The translations under genes were made by a program, and so were the position numbers. This document shows, one piece after another, positions 8,422 through 16,893 of a stretch of 64,000 nt of DNA. Origin of the DNA: UBA2387 sp019454665 (GTDB lineage: Bacteria; Armatimonadota; Fimbriimonadia; Fimbriimonadales; Fimbriimonadaceae); NCBI GenBank assembly GCA_045862995.1, contig BTVX01000017.1:1-64000 (forward strand). Reading direction: 5' to 3'. The notes beneath the pieces were generated by a model. The model searched no databases, was not told where the DNA came from, and saw only the letters and a list, made by a program, of their open reading frames with translations. Every line of letters begins with the position of its first letter. Within the stretch, counting starts at the first letter, position 1.

Positions 8422-9795
8422 ATGAACGTACGAAGCACGCTTCCCCTCGCCGCTTTGGCGGCCCTGACGCTTGCCGGTTGCGGAGGAGGCGGCGCCTCTT
8501 CCGGTTCGGGCCCGACCCCCGAAGCCAATCTGCCTCTCTTTCTGACCGCCGGTTCGCCCGGCGCCTACGACCACCTCTGGCTTGGCATCGAGCGCATCGA
8601 ATTGGTGAGCGCCGACGGCTCGACGACCACGGTGTTTGCCCCTGCGGGCGGCGAACAAGTGGACGCCGCGACTTTGGCCGATGCGTCTGGCGCGAGGTTC
8701 CGCTACCTCTCGAACGCCCGAGTGCCGGCTAAGGACTACACGGGCGCGCGCATCCACATGAACGCCGCAGCGACCGTCGTGCCCACCGGCGGCAGCGCGT
8801 CGCAAGCGAGGACGCTCGCCGAACCCGCCCTTTCCATCGCCTTCGGCTCCGCCGTTCGGCCCGGCCCGCAGGGCATGAGCCTCGACCTTGCCTTGGCGCG
8901 TTGGACGGACGACGGTGCGAGGCTGCACCCGAGCGGCCAACTCGGCCCCCGACCTTCCGGCGACCCGGGCCGCCACCAATTCGAGGACTATCACGGGGCC
9001 ATCTCCGGTCTGACGGGCGAATCGCCCAACTTCAGGTTCACGTTGAGCCGGCCCAGCGGCGCGTTCGGCGTCGTTTGCGATGCCTCGACCCGCATCTTCA
9101 ACTCGAACGGCCAACCCAACGCCACCCTGACCGATGGTGCCCGCGTCGAGGTTCGCGGCGCGTTCTCCACGGCGATGAACGCCTTGGTCGCCAGCGAGGT
9201 CAAGGTCCACAACGGGCCGAGTTCGGGCGATGACCCCCACGGGTTGAAGGGTGCGCCTTCGGCGATCGACGCGGCTGGCGGCGCCTTCACGGTCGAACTC
9301 CGCACCTGTGCGGGCTTTGTGCCCCCCATCACGTCCGTGAGGGTGCAAACGAGCGCATCCACCGTGTTCATGACCGATGGCGGCGTGCGGATCACGGCCG
9401 AGGAGTTCTTCGCGGGCCTGGGTTCGGTGCCGCTCGTCGAGGTCGAAGGGCGTTTCGATGCCGCGACCAACACGCTCGCCGCGACCAAGTGCAAGTTCGA
9501 AGACGAAGGACACGGCGGTCCCGGCGGTCGGTTCGTCGAGATCAAGGGAACGGCCCTGAACATCGCGGCCAGCGAAGGGACATTCTCGATCAACGTCGCC
9601 GAATACGAGGGCTTCATTCCGCCCACGAACCCCATGCCCGTCCGCGCAACGGCGACCACGCGGTTCCGCGACAAGGACGGCAACATCTCGCGGGAGACAT
9701 TCTTCGCGGGTCTGGCGTCTGCCGCACGAGTCAAGGTCGAAGGATCTTTGGACAACGGCGTTCTTGTGGCGAAACAGGCCAAGCTCGAGCGCTGA
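8422..9795 (+). CDS. Lipoprotein with DUF4382/DUF5666-like repeats
   Basis: A 457-residue exported protein. I chose the ATG at 8422 because a GAGGA SD sits just upstream and the protein then begins with a good lipoprotein signal (LTLAGC, cysteine at residue 19) followed by a Gly/Ser linker. The N-terminal third resembles DUF4382 (a beta-sandwich in bacterial lipoproteins). The rest contains at least three related beta-rich segments, each ending in a V-x-V-E/R-G strand (for example VEVEGRFD and VKVEGSLD) as in DUF5666. Likely periplasmic or surface-exposed, function unknown. A strong hairpin follows the stop. Confidence 0.75.
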   Translation: MNVRSTLPLAALAALTLAGCGGGGASSGSGPTPEANLPLFLTAGSPGAYDHLWLGIERIELVSADGSTTTVFAPAGGEQVDAATLADASGARFRYLSNARVPAKDYTGARIHMNAAATVVPTGGSASQARTLAEPALSIAFGSAVRPGPQGMSLDLALARWTDDGARLHPSGQLGPRPSGDPGRHQFEDYHGAISGLTGESPNFRFTLSRPSGAFGVVCDASTRIFNSNGQPNATLTDGARVEVRGAFSTAMNALVASEVKVHNGPSSGDDPHGLKGAPSAIDAAGGAFTVELRTCAGFVPPITSVRVQTSASTVFMTDGGVRITAEEFFAGLGSVPLVEVEGRFDAATNTLAATKCKFEDEGHGGPGGRFVEIKGTALNIAASEGTFSINVAEYEGFIPPTNPMPVRATATTRFRDKDGNISRETFFAGLASAARVKVEGSLDNGVLVAKQAKLER

Positions 9796-9803
9796 TCGGC
9801 CCG

Positions 9804-9838
9804 CCCCGACGCTCGGAACCCCGTTCCGGGCGTCGGGG
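9804..9838 (+). terminator. Hairpin terminator after lipoprotein gene
   Basis: A long inverted repeat (CCCCGACGC / GCGTCGGGG outside, CGGAAC / GTTCCG inside, three-base loop) begins nine bases after the lipoprotein stop. There is no poly-U, but the pairing is close to perfect. A TATACA box starts immediately after it for the next gene. Confidence 0.6.
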
Positions 9839-9844
9839 TATACA
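9839..9844 (+). promoter_or_regulatory. -10 box of DUF486 gene
   Basis: TATACA ends ten bases before the ATG at 9855, with no SD between. It follows the pattern of short or absent leaders seen at several genes here. Confidence 0.4.
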
Positions 9845-9854
9845 CGCCGCGATC

Positions 9855-10196
9855 ATGCTCGCGCGCGCAGGCGTCACGCTCCTTCTCCTCACCCTTTCGA
9901 ACACTTTCATGAATGTGGCTTGGTACGGCCACCTCAAGTTCAAGGAGGCCCCGATCTGGACGGCGGTTCTGGCGAGCTGGGGCATCGCGCTCATCGAGTA
10001 CTGCGTGTTGGTGCCGACGACGCGGTACGGCTACGAGGGGCTGAGCGTGACGCAACTCAAGGTGATCCAGGAGATCACCTCGGTGGGCAGCTTCGCCGTG
10101 TTCGCCCTGATCGTGTTCAAAGAGAAGCTCACGACCAACCACGCGATCTCGTTCGCGTTCTTGGTGTTGGCGGCTTACTTCGCGGTGCGGAAGTAG
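9855..10196 (+). CDS. DUF486 / DMT-superfamily small membrane protein
   Basis: A 113-residue protein with four predicted membrane helices, the usual size for DUF486. Family landmarks are the N-terminal NTFMNVAWYGHLKF segment and the ASWGIALIEYC helix. DUF486 proteins belong to the drug/metabolite transporter superfamily as half-size units that presumably dimerise. Substrate unknown. It stands alone between a terminator and the convergent DUF3800 gene. Confidence 0.87.
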   Translation: MLARAGVTLLLLTLSNTFMNVAWYGHLKFKEAPIWTAVLASWGIALIEYCVLVPTTRYGYEGLSVTQLKVIQEITSVGSFAVFALIVFKEKLTTNHAISFAFLVLAAYFAVRK

Positions 10197-10298
10197 GCGT
10201 TGCAGCCTGTCTGAGCGCGAAGCCCTAGCAGGCCAGACGGCTGTCCTCCGATGTGTGGCATAATCCAAACTGAAACAGGCGGATGGCGTGAACAAGCG

Positions 10299-11108
10299 TC
10301 AGTGAGCTACGCTCCCGCCTGTTGCCCTCTTTCTAATCCTCCTGATTCCGCGTGTGCGGCCATCTTCGCTCTGAAACATCATTCCGCTCACTTTCCGCCA
10401 GATTGTGCCAAGTGGCTTCCGCTGCTCCTCGGGCAACATGGAGTTCATCAAGACATGCGCCATGATGTCCGCCACTTGTGAGCCAGGAGTTGAATCCGAA
10501 TCAACCCAGAACAGGGTCGGGACAATGTGTCGCATCCCCCGACCATCTTTGCTCCTGAACAAGTAGTCGGACGTGCATGTGTTCAGTTCTCTGCTTGTTC
10601 GGTCGTTAATCGCATCCAGCACCAGATTGGCGTAGCCTTGCGGATGAGACTCGCGCATCCACAGTTCAACTCTCTCCATGAGCGCGCGCAACTGAATTGG
10701 AAGGAACTGCCCGGGCTTTTGGATCTGGTCAACATGTTCTGGCTCGGAAAGGACGCCAAACACGACGCCATCAAGGGACTGCACCTGGTCGAGAAGTTCC
10801 TCCACCAACATGATGCTCTGTGCCCGCCCAGTCTTGATGTGAAACTCCGCAGCCTTGTCAGTCAGCAATTTCGAGGCCTTCAGTTCTGCCCGTCTTGGCT
10901 CTCCTGAGCAAGCGATTCTTAGTGTGCGAAGCTCGGTCAGTTGCTCCCTGGACAAGCCATCTGCCGATTCAAAGTACTTTTCCTTGATCTGATGGACGAT
11001 TGCGACTAGCTTTCGGTACTGCGCTTCCTGAATCCCGAAGCCCGCAAGGGCGTGGTGGATTCGGCCTGAATCGTCTTGCTTGTAGCTCTCGTCAATGAAG
11101 ACCAGCAT
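10299..11108 (-). CDS. DUF3800 domain protein
   Basis: A 269-residue protein that begins MLVFIDESYK, the acidic first strand typical of DUF3800 (an RNase H-like fold often found on mobile or defence-linked DNA). The C-terminal half has QVADIMAHV, the second conserved block with its aspartate. A metal-dependent nuclease role has been suggested for the fold but is unproven. The gene is clearly less GC-rich than its neighbours, and no partner gene accompanies it, so I infer a recent single-gene acquisition. Confidence 0.82.
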   Translation of the reverse strand: MLVFIDESYKQDDSGRIHHALAGFGIQEAQYRKLVAIVHQIKEKYFESADGLSREQLTELRTLRIACSGEPRRAELKASKLLTDKAAEFHIKTGRAQSIMLVEELLDQVQSLDGVVFGVLSEPEHVDQIQKPGQFLPIQLRALMERVELWMRESHPQGYANLVLDAINDRTSRELNTCTSDYLFRSKDGRGMRHIVPTLFWVDSDSTPGSQVADIMAHVLMNSMLPEEQRKPLGTIWRKVSGMMFQSEDGRTRGIRRIRKRATGGSVAH

Positions 11109-11171
11109 TCGGTGTTCCAGATTGTCAGAATCGTCAACCCTCAGTTGGTTGATCCATGGGATGCTACCTGG

Positions 11172-12638
11172 TCAAGAAGTTGGTCGCCAGCGGACGTCGA
11201 GGTCTTTGACGGCCTTGGTCTCGTCCAAGCGGCCCACGATTTGCGAGGTTGGGGCGGCGTGGAGCACGTCCGGGTTCTCCTCGGCTTCTTGGCAAATCGC
11301 GATGAGGGCGTCGCAGAACGCGTCCAGGGTTTCCTTCGACTCGGTCTCGGTCGGCTCGATCATGATCGCCTCGGGCACGATGAGCGGGAAGTAGTTCGTC
11401 GGCGGGTGGAAGCCGTAGTCAATCAGCCGCTTGCTGATGTCAAGCGCGCGCACGCCGAACTTCTTGTACTGCTTCGCGGTGAGAACGCACTCGTGCATGC
11501 ACGGTCGGTCGTACGCGGGGGGAAGCACGTGGCGCACCCGAGCCATGATGTAGTTCGCGTTGAGTACGGCGTGCCGCGAGATGTCGGCCATCCGCTCTTT
11601 GCCGTAGGCGCGGAGGTAGGTGTAGGCGCGGACCTCCATCAGGAACTGGCCGAAGAAGGGCGACACGCGTCCGATCGTCGCGGGCCGGTCGTCCACCAGC
11701 CGGTAGCCCTCCGAGGTCTTTTCGACGATGGGCACGGGCAGGAACGGTTCGAGCGCTTCGACCACGCCGATCGCGCCGCATCCGGGGCCGCCACCGCCGT
11801 GGGGGGTGCTGAACGTCTTGTGCAGGTTCAGGTGCATGCAGTCGAACCCGTGGTCGCCGGGGCGGGTGGTGCCCACCATGGCGTTCATGTTCGCGCCATC
11901 GCAGAAGACCATGCCTCCTGCGGCGTGAACCAGTTCGCAGACTCGGGCGATGTTGGGCTCGAACAAGCCGAGGGTCGAGGGGTTGGTGACCATGAAGGCG
12001 GCCACCGAGCCGTCGAGCGCCTTTTCGAGCGCCGCCAAATCCGTGTTGCCGTCGGCGTCGGTGGGGATGGACTTCACCGAGAAGCCGCATCGCGCCGCCG
12101 AAGCCGGGTTGGTGCCGTGCGCCGAGTCCGGAACCAGCACGACGCGCCGGGTTGCGCCCTCGCCGCGCGATTCGTGGTACGCCTTGACCAGCATGAGGCA
12201 GGTCATTTCGCCATGCGCGCCGGCGACGGGTTGCAGCGAGATGTGGGGGAAGCCCGTGATCGCCTTGAGCATGTCCTGGACGCCGTGCAGGATTTCCAGG
12301 GCGCCTTGGATGGTCTCGACCGGCTGCATCGGGTGGAGCGCGGCGAATCCGGGCAAGGCGGCCGTCCGCTCGTTGATGCGCGGGTTGTACTTCATCGTGC
12401 AGCTACCCAAGGGGTAGAAGCCGGTGTCGATGCCGTAGTTGATCTGTGCAAGGTTGGTGAAATGGCGCAGCGCCTCGAGCTCGTCGACTTCGGGCAGTCC
12501 CAGATCGTCGCGCGTCTCCCCGACCACGGCCCCGAGATCCACGGCGGGCGTGTCGGCGATGGGCAGGTTGCACCCGATGCGGCCGGGGCTGGACTTTTCG
12601 AAAATCGGGCGGGGTGCGGGAACCTGGCGGAGAGGCAT
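11172..12638 (-). CDS. gcvPB: Glycine dehydrogenase (decarboxylating) subunit 2
   Basis: A 488-residue PLP protein matching the C-terminal half of glycine dehydrogenase as found in two-subunit (GcvPA/GcvPB) organisms. The PLP lysine lies in HLNLHKTFS, followed by the glycine-rich HGGGGPG. It catalyses decarboxylation of glycine and transfer of aminomethyl to the lipoyl H protein in the glycine cleavage system. The partner gcvPA, gcvH and gcvT are not in the window. A CATAAT box ends 11 bases before the ATG. A dihydrolipoyl dehydrogenase (the L protein) is encoded at 33455. Confidence 0.96.
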   Translation of the reverse strand: MPLRQVPAPRPIFEKSSPGRIGCNLPIADTPAVDLGAVVGETRDDLGLPEVDELEALRHFTNLAQINYGIDTGFYPLGSCTMKYNPRINERTAALPGFAALHPMQPVETIQGALEILHGVQDMLKAITGFPHISLQPVAGAHGEMTCLMLVKAYHESRGEGATRRVVLVPDSAHGTNPASAARCGFSVKSIPTDADGNTDLAALEKALDGSVAAFMVTNPSTLGLFEPNIARVCELVHAAGGMVFCDGANMNAMVGTTRPGDHGFDCMHLNLHKTFSTPHGGGGPGCGAIGVVEALEPFLPVPIVEKTSEGYRLVDDRPATIGRVSPFFGQFLMEVRAYTYLRAYGKERMADISRHAVLNANYIMARVRHVLPPAYDRPCMHECVLTAKQYKKFGVRALDISKRLIDYGFHPPTNYFPLIVPEAIMIEPTETESKETLDAFCDALIAICQEAEENPDVLHAAPTSQIVGRLDETKAVKDLDVRWRPTS

Positions 12639-12689
12639 CTTCGGGATGGATTATGGCGCATGCAACCCGGTGTGGACCGGGCATTCCGG

Positions 12690-12695
12690 TACAAT
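12690..12695 (+). promoter_or_regulatory. Possible -10 box of RNase G gene
   Basis: TACAAT lies 89 bases before the rng ATG. No good -35 is seen at the expected distance. If used, it gives an 80-base 5' leader, which is notable because RNase E/G genes often self-regulate through their leaders. Confidence 0.35.
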
Positions 12696-12784
12696 GGCGA
12701 GACGCAGCAGGCGCGCCGTCGGCCCCCAACGAACGACCTCGGCCGGACCAAGCGAACGCCGCGCGAACCCAAGGCTTATTGCGC

Positions 12785-14500
12785 ATGAACACCGAAATCC
12801 TCGTCAACTGCACCAACCGCGAAACCCGCATCGCCCTCCTCGAAGACAAGAAGCTCATGGAATTCCGCGTCGAGCGGGAGGAGCGCGTGGTCGGCAGCAT
12901 CTTCAAGGGCGTCGTCCAGAACGTGCTCCAAGGCATGGATGCCGCGTTTGTGGACATCGGCTTGGAGCGCAACGCGTTCCTGTACGTCGCGGACATCCTG
13001 CCGGAAGAGAACGATCGGGACAACAGCCCGGCCTCGATCAAGCGCAGCGAATTGCGCCGCCGCAAGATCAAGGACCTGCTCAAGCCCGGCCAGCAGATCA
13101 TGGTGCAGGTGACCAAAGGGCCGCGCGGCACCAAGGGCGCCCGCGTGACCACGCGTATCGCCTTGCCGGGTCGGTATGTCGTCTTGATGCCGGAATCCGC
13201 CCACGTGGGCGTCAGCCGGAAACTCGAGGACCGCTCCGAGCGCGAACGGCTTCGGCGCATCGGCGATCGCATCTTGCCCAAGGGCTTCGGCTTGATCATG
13301 CGCACCGAGTGCGAAGGGCGGACCGAAGCCGAACTCAGGGCCGACGTGAAGTTCCTGGAAGGGCTCTGGCAACAGGTGCTGGGTGCTTCCAAGCGCCAGA
13401 AGGCGCCAGCCTGCGTCCACCGCGACCAGACCCTGCTGTACCGCACGCTTCGCGACATCTTCAGCGAAGGGATCGACAAGATGATCATTGACGATCCCGA
13501 CGAGTACGAGAAGGTTCAGCTCGCCGCCCAGGCCGTCGCCCCGCAGATGCGCGAGCGCATCCAACTCTACGACAAGGAAACTCCCATCTTCGACCACTTC
13601 GGCATCGAAAAGGAGTTGGAGCGGCTGCTCGACAAGAAGGTCTGGCTGAAGTCGGGCGTGTACCTGGTTATTGACGAGATGGAGGCCCTGACCGCCATTG
13701 ACATCAACACGGGCAAGCAGGTGGGCTCGACCTCGCTCAACGACACGATCCTGCGCACCAATTTGGAGGCTGCCGACGAGGTTTGCCGCCAACTGCGCCT
13801 GCGCGACATGGGTGGCATCATCGTCACCGACTTCATTGATATGGAGTCTGCCGAAGACCGCAAGAAGCTGCTCAAGCACTTCACCGACCGGCTTTCCCGC
13901 GATGGCGCGCGGACGCGCGTGGGCAAGATCTCGTCGCTGGGTCTCATCGAGATCACGCGTAAGCGGACCGGCGAATCCGTAACCGAGACGATCATGGAAG
14001 TCTGCCCGACGTGCGAGGGCCGGGGACGCATTCCTTCCAAGGAGACGGTTTCGCTTTGGATCGAGCGCGACATGCGGCGCAAGCTCGGCGAGCCCGGGAA
14101 CGCCTACCTCATCGAATGCCATCCGGCGGTCGTCGAGGCGCTCATCGGTCCGGATGGTGAGAACGTGGAGGAACTGGAACACGACCTGCGCCGTGGCATT
14201 TACCTCCGCGCGAACTTCGACATGGAGTACGAGGAGTACGAAATCAAGACGGGCACGATTGACCAGTTCGACCGCGAGCACTTGGGCTATCGCCGGTCGC
14301 AGGTGGTGGAGTGCAACGTCCGCCGCTCCGCGTTCGACAACGTGTCGAAGATCATCGGCTGGACGGATTCGGGTTACTACGTGGAGCTGGATCGCGGCGA
14401 GGACTTCGTCGGGATGCGGACTCGGGTTTGCTTGCTTGACCTTCGCCGCTCGTTCGCCGTGGGCGAGGCCGTTCTCAGCCCATCGCCAGCTGTGCGGTAG
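12785..14500 (+). CDS. rng: Ribonuclease G/E family endoribonuclease
   Basis: A 571-residue RNase E/G catalytic protein. It has an S1 domain (about residues 38-125, GSIFKGVVQNVLQGMDAAFVD), the two Mg-binding aspartates in AIDINTGK and TDFIDM (about residues 300-350), and the zinc-link CPTCEGRG near residue 407. It processes rRNA 5' ends and initiates mRNA decay. It lacks the long disordered scaffold of RNase E, but residues from about 490 add an 80-residue tail reading as a small beta domain (TRAM/S1-like by eye). The start at 12785 gives the normal N-terminus MNTEILVN; upstream in-frame sequence overlaps the gcvPB promoter and is rejected. Confidence 0.95.
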   Translation: MNTEILVNCTNRETRIALLEDKKLMEFRVEREERVVGSIFKGVVQNVLQGMDAAFVDIGLERNAFLYVADILPEENDRDNSPASIKRSELRRRKIKDLLKPGQQIMVQVTKGPRGTKGARVTTRIALPGRYVVLMPESAHVGVSRKLEDRSERERLRRIGDRILPKGFGLIMRTECEGRTEAELRADVKFLEGLWQQVLGASKRQKAPACVHRDQTLLYRTLRDIFSEGIDKMIIDDPDEYEKVQLAAQAVAPQMRERIQLYDKETPIFDHFGIEKELERLLDKKVWLKSGVYLVIDEMEALTAIDINTGKQVGSTSLNDTILRTNLEAADEVCRQLRLRDMGGIIVTDFIDMESAEDRKKLLKHFTDRLSRDGARTRVGKISSLGLIEITRKRTGESVTETIMEVCPTCEGRGRIPSKETVSLWIERDMRRKLGEPGNAYLIECHPAVVEALIGPDGENVEELEHDLRRGIYLRANFDMEYEEYEIKTGTIDQFDREHLGYRRSQVVECNVRRSAFDNVSKIIGWTDSGYYVELDRGEDFVGMRTRVCLLDLRRSFAVGEAVLSPSPAVR

Positions 14501-14569
14501 GCGGTTTCACACCCAAGAAGCCGAGTCGCGACGGTGGTCGCCATCAGGCCGCTCCTCATCGTGCCAAAA

Positions 14570-15103
14570 TCAAGGGAGGATCGTGACCGGCGTGCCCACC
14601 GGAATCCAGTCGTAGAGTTCGCGTACGTCGTCGTCCTCCAGCGCAACGCACCCCAGGGTCCAATCAGTCTTCGAGCCCTTGCCGTGGATGAAGATCTCGC
14701 CGCCCAGTTTGGTCTTCCAGGGCGGGGTGCGTTTGGCGTTGTGGGCCGCGACGATCTCCTTGCGTTCGGCTTCGGTATTCAGGCCCGCCTTGAATCCACG
14801 TTCCGCGTCCAAGGGTCCAGGGTAGCTGACGCCTAGGGAGAGCGTGTACTTGCTGCGCGGATTCTTCGTACAGATGAAGTAAGAGCCCTCTGGCGTCGCG
14901 CCGTCGCCTTCCCGCTCCTTGGGCGGCACGGGGTTGTGGCCCAAGCCGATGCGGTAGGTCTTCACCAGCCGATCGCCCTCGTACAGCCGCAGTTCGCGCT
15001 TGGCCTTGAACACTTCAAGACGCGGATTCTTGTAGGGGGAGGGCGGGCTGCCGCAACCCAGCAGGCACGTGAAGACCAGGCCCAGCCCGACCAAGTGGAG
15101 CAC
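14570..15103 (-). CDS. L,D-transpeptidase (YkuD) lipoprotein
   Basis: A 177-residue protein. I place the start at GTG 15103, which overlaps the stop of the SPFH gene by one base and gives a lipoprotein signal (LLGC). The YkuD catalytic motif is clear: IHG, then about seven residues later TLGC, where the cysteine is the nucleophile. Family enzymes make 3-3 peptidoglycan cross-links or attach proteins to peptidoglycan. The EGSYFICTKNP stretch is the usual substrate-loop region. Longer upstream starts would overlap the SPFH gene and are unlikely. Confidence 0.9.
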   Translation of the reverse strand: MLHLVGLGLVFTCLLGCGSPPSPYKNPRLEVFKAKRELRLYEGDRLVKTYRIGLGHNPVPPKEREGDGATPEGSYFICTKNPRSKYTLSLGVSYPGPLDAERGFKAGLNTEAERKEIVAAHNAKRTPPWKTKLGGEIFIHGKGSKTDWTLGCVALEDDDVRELYDWIPVGTPVTILP

Positions 15104-15999
15104 TATTGAGCCGCCTTGTCCATCAGCGACTTCACGTCGAAGATCATCCCGCCCGAACTCGACACCTGCGGCAGCTTGCCGTCCCACTTCTCGATCCACT
15201 CGCGGGCGACCACGAGTTCGGCGCCCTGCACCTTCAGCGCTTCGGCCTTCAGCTTGGCGGATTCCGCTTCACCCTTGGCTTTGGCCACCATGGTCTGGCG
15301 TTCGGTCTCGGCGCGTTGCAGCACGTACTTCTGCTTCTCGGCCTCTTGCTGGGCGACCTGTTTGGCCTCGATCGCCTTGTTGAACTCGGGGGAGAAGTCG
15401 AAGTTGGTGATCGAGACGCCATTGGGCTCCACGATCAGGTTGTAGGCCTTGAGCCGCTCGGTGATCTCTTCTTCGACTTCGTTCTTGACCGCAGGGCGGC
15501 TGCGGATAAGGTCTTCGGCGGTGTACTTGGCCGTGACCGTCTTGATGGACTCCTGCACGGCCGGGTCAATGATGCGCGCTTTGTACTCTCGGCCCACGTT
15601 CTGATACAGTTCGCCGACCTTCGACCGGTCCACCCGGAAGTTGAGGGCGACCGTGGTGGTGACCACCTGCAGATCGCGGCTGGCCGCCGATCCCGTGCTC
15701 TCTTCCTTCTGCGTGCGGACTTCCATGAGCTCCGTGGTGTTGATGCCCGGCATGATGAAGTGGAAGCCCTCGTCCAACTCGCCCTGTACGGCGCCGAACC
15801 GCATCAGAACGGCGCTGTGGCCCGCAGGGACGATGATCACCGTGCTGGAGAGCAGCCCGCCGATGATCATGATCACGCCGACCACGTTCATGATCCAGGC
15901 CGTAGGCCGCAGGTTGGTCTTGTCGCTCGTCTGCTTGTTCAGCCCAGACACCACGACACCGCTGACGAGAAGGATGATGCCCAGAACAACGATCGCCAT
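15103..15999 (-). CDS. SPFH/prohibitin-family membrane protein
   Basis: A 298-residue protein with two N-terminal hydrophobic segments (about residues 3-20 and 36-58), then the SPFH domain starting at VPAGHSAVLMRFG, and a long Ala/Glu/Lys/Gln coiled coil (about 205-265). Such proteins form ring-shaped assemblies at the membrane and are linked to protease control and membrane organisation. A GAGG SD five bases before the ATG supports the start. It is followed with a one-base overlap by the L,D-transpeptidase, suggesting a shared envelope role. Confidence 0.9.
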   Translation of the reverse strand: MAIVVLGIILLVSGVVVSGLNKQTSDKTNLRPTAWIMNVVGVIMIIGGLLSSTVIIVPAGHSAVLMRFGAVQGELDEGFHFIMPGINTTELMEVRTQKEESTGSAASRDLQVVTTTVALNFRVDRSKVGELYQNVGREYKARIIDPAVQESIKTVTAKYTAEDLIRSRPAVKNEVEEEITERLKAYNLIVEPNGVSITNFDFSPEFNKAIEAKQVAQQEAEKQKYVLQRAETERQTMVAKAKGEAESAKLKAEALKVQGAELVVAREWIEKWDGKLPQVSSSGGMIFDVKSLMDKAAQ

Positions 16000-16093
16000 G
16001 TTTGCCTCGCACTAGAAGGTACGGACCAGAGCCGATCAAGGATGCGCTCCAAACGGGTCGGCGGAGACCTACGTCCCAGCAGGGGCGAATCGC

Positions 16094-16099
16094 TACAAT
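16094..16099 (+). promoter_or_regulatory. -10 box of ABC exporter operon
   Basis: TACAAT ends 14 bases before the ATG of the ATPase gene, leaving a leader of only a few bases and no SD. No -35 hexamer recognised. Confidence 0.4.
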
Positions 16100-16113
16100 G
16101 GCCCGACAAGCCT

Positions 16114-16893
16114 ATGGTTCGCACCGAATCCATCAGCAAATCGTTCCACGACGCCAAGCGAGGCACCATCGAAGCCGTGGTGGACGTCTCGATGGAGGCG
16201 CGCCCGGGCGAAATCTTCGGGCTGCTCGGCGTGAACGGAGCGGGCAAAACCACGCTGCTCCGCATCCTCTCCACCGTGTTGCGGCCCAGCAAGGGCGTCG
16301 CCCAAGTCGCGGGCTTCGATGTGGTGCGCGAACCCGACCGAGTCCGGGCCAGCATCGGCTTCATGTCCACTTCGACGGCCCTCTATGGCAGGCTCACCGC
16401 CCGCGAGGTGCTCGAGTACTTTGGCGGGCTCTACGGGTTGAAGGGGCAGGAACTCAAGTCGCGGGTGGATGCCGTGATCGAACAGCTCAACATCGGCCCG
16501 TTCGCCGACGGCCTGTGCGACAAGTTTTCGACCGGCCAGAAGCAACGCGTGAGCATCGCGCGGACCATTCTGCACAACCCGCCCGTGCTCTTCTTCGACG
16601 AGCCGACCTCAGGGTTGGACGTGGTGACCAGCCAGATCGTCATGAACTTCATCGAACAAGAGCGCCGGGACGGCAAAACCGTGGTGTTCTGCACGCACAT
16701 CATGAGCGAAGTGGAACGCCTGTGCGACCGAGTCGCGATCATCCACGACGGGCGCATCCGTGGGACGGGCACACCCCCTGAGTTGGTGGCCCAATCGGGC
16801 GAGCCGACGCTGGAACGCACCTTCCTCAAGTTCGTGGGCGAGTTGCAGGAGGTGGGCGATGATCGGTCTGGTCTTCCGCAAAGAGGTGCGTGA
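16114..16893 (+). CDS. ABC transporter ATPase (NatA/CcmA-like)
   Basis: A 259-residue nucleotide-binding protein with Walker A GVNGAGKTT near residue 41, signature FSTGQKQR (a variant of LSGGQ) near 138 and Walker B VLFFDEPTSGLD near 160. The STGQ signature and the neighbour identify the NatA-type exporter group (Na+ or drug export). It overlaps the permease gene by 35 bases, so the two are co-expressed. The substrate is unknown. Confidence 0.93.
   Translation: MVRTESISKSFHDAKRGTIEAVVDVSMEARPGEIFGLLGVNGAGKTTLLRILSTVLRPSKGVAQVAGFDVVREPDRVRASIGFMSTSTALYGRLTAREVLEYFGGLYGLKGQELKSRVDAVIEQLNIGPFADGLCDKFSTGQKQRVSIARTILHNPPVLFFDEPTSGLDVVTSQIVMNFIEQERRDGKTVVFCTHIMSEVERLCDRVAIIHDGRIRGTGTPPELVAQSGEPTLERTFLKFVGELQEVGDDRSGLPQRGA

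Noticed and set aside
12614..12784. N-terminal extension of RNase G
   Set aside because: The standard family N-terminus begins at ATG 12785; the upstream frame overlaps the gcvPB start and promoter region.
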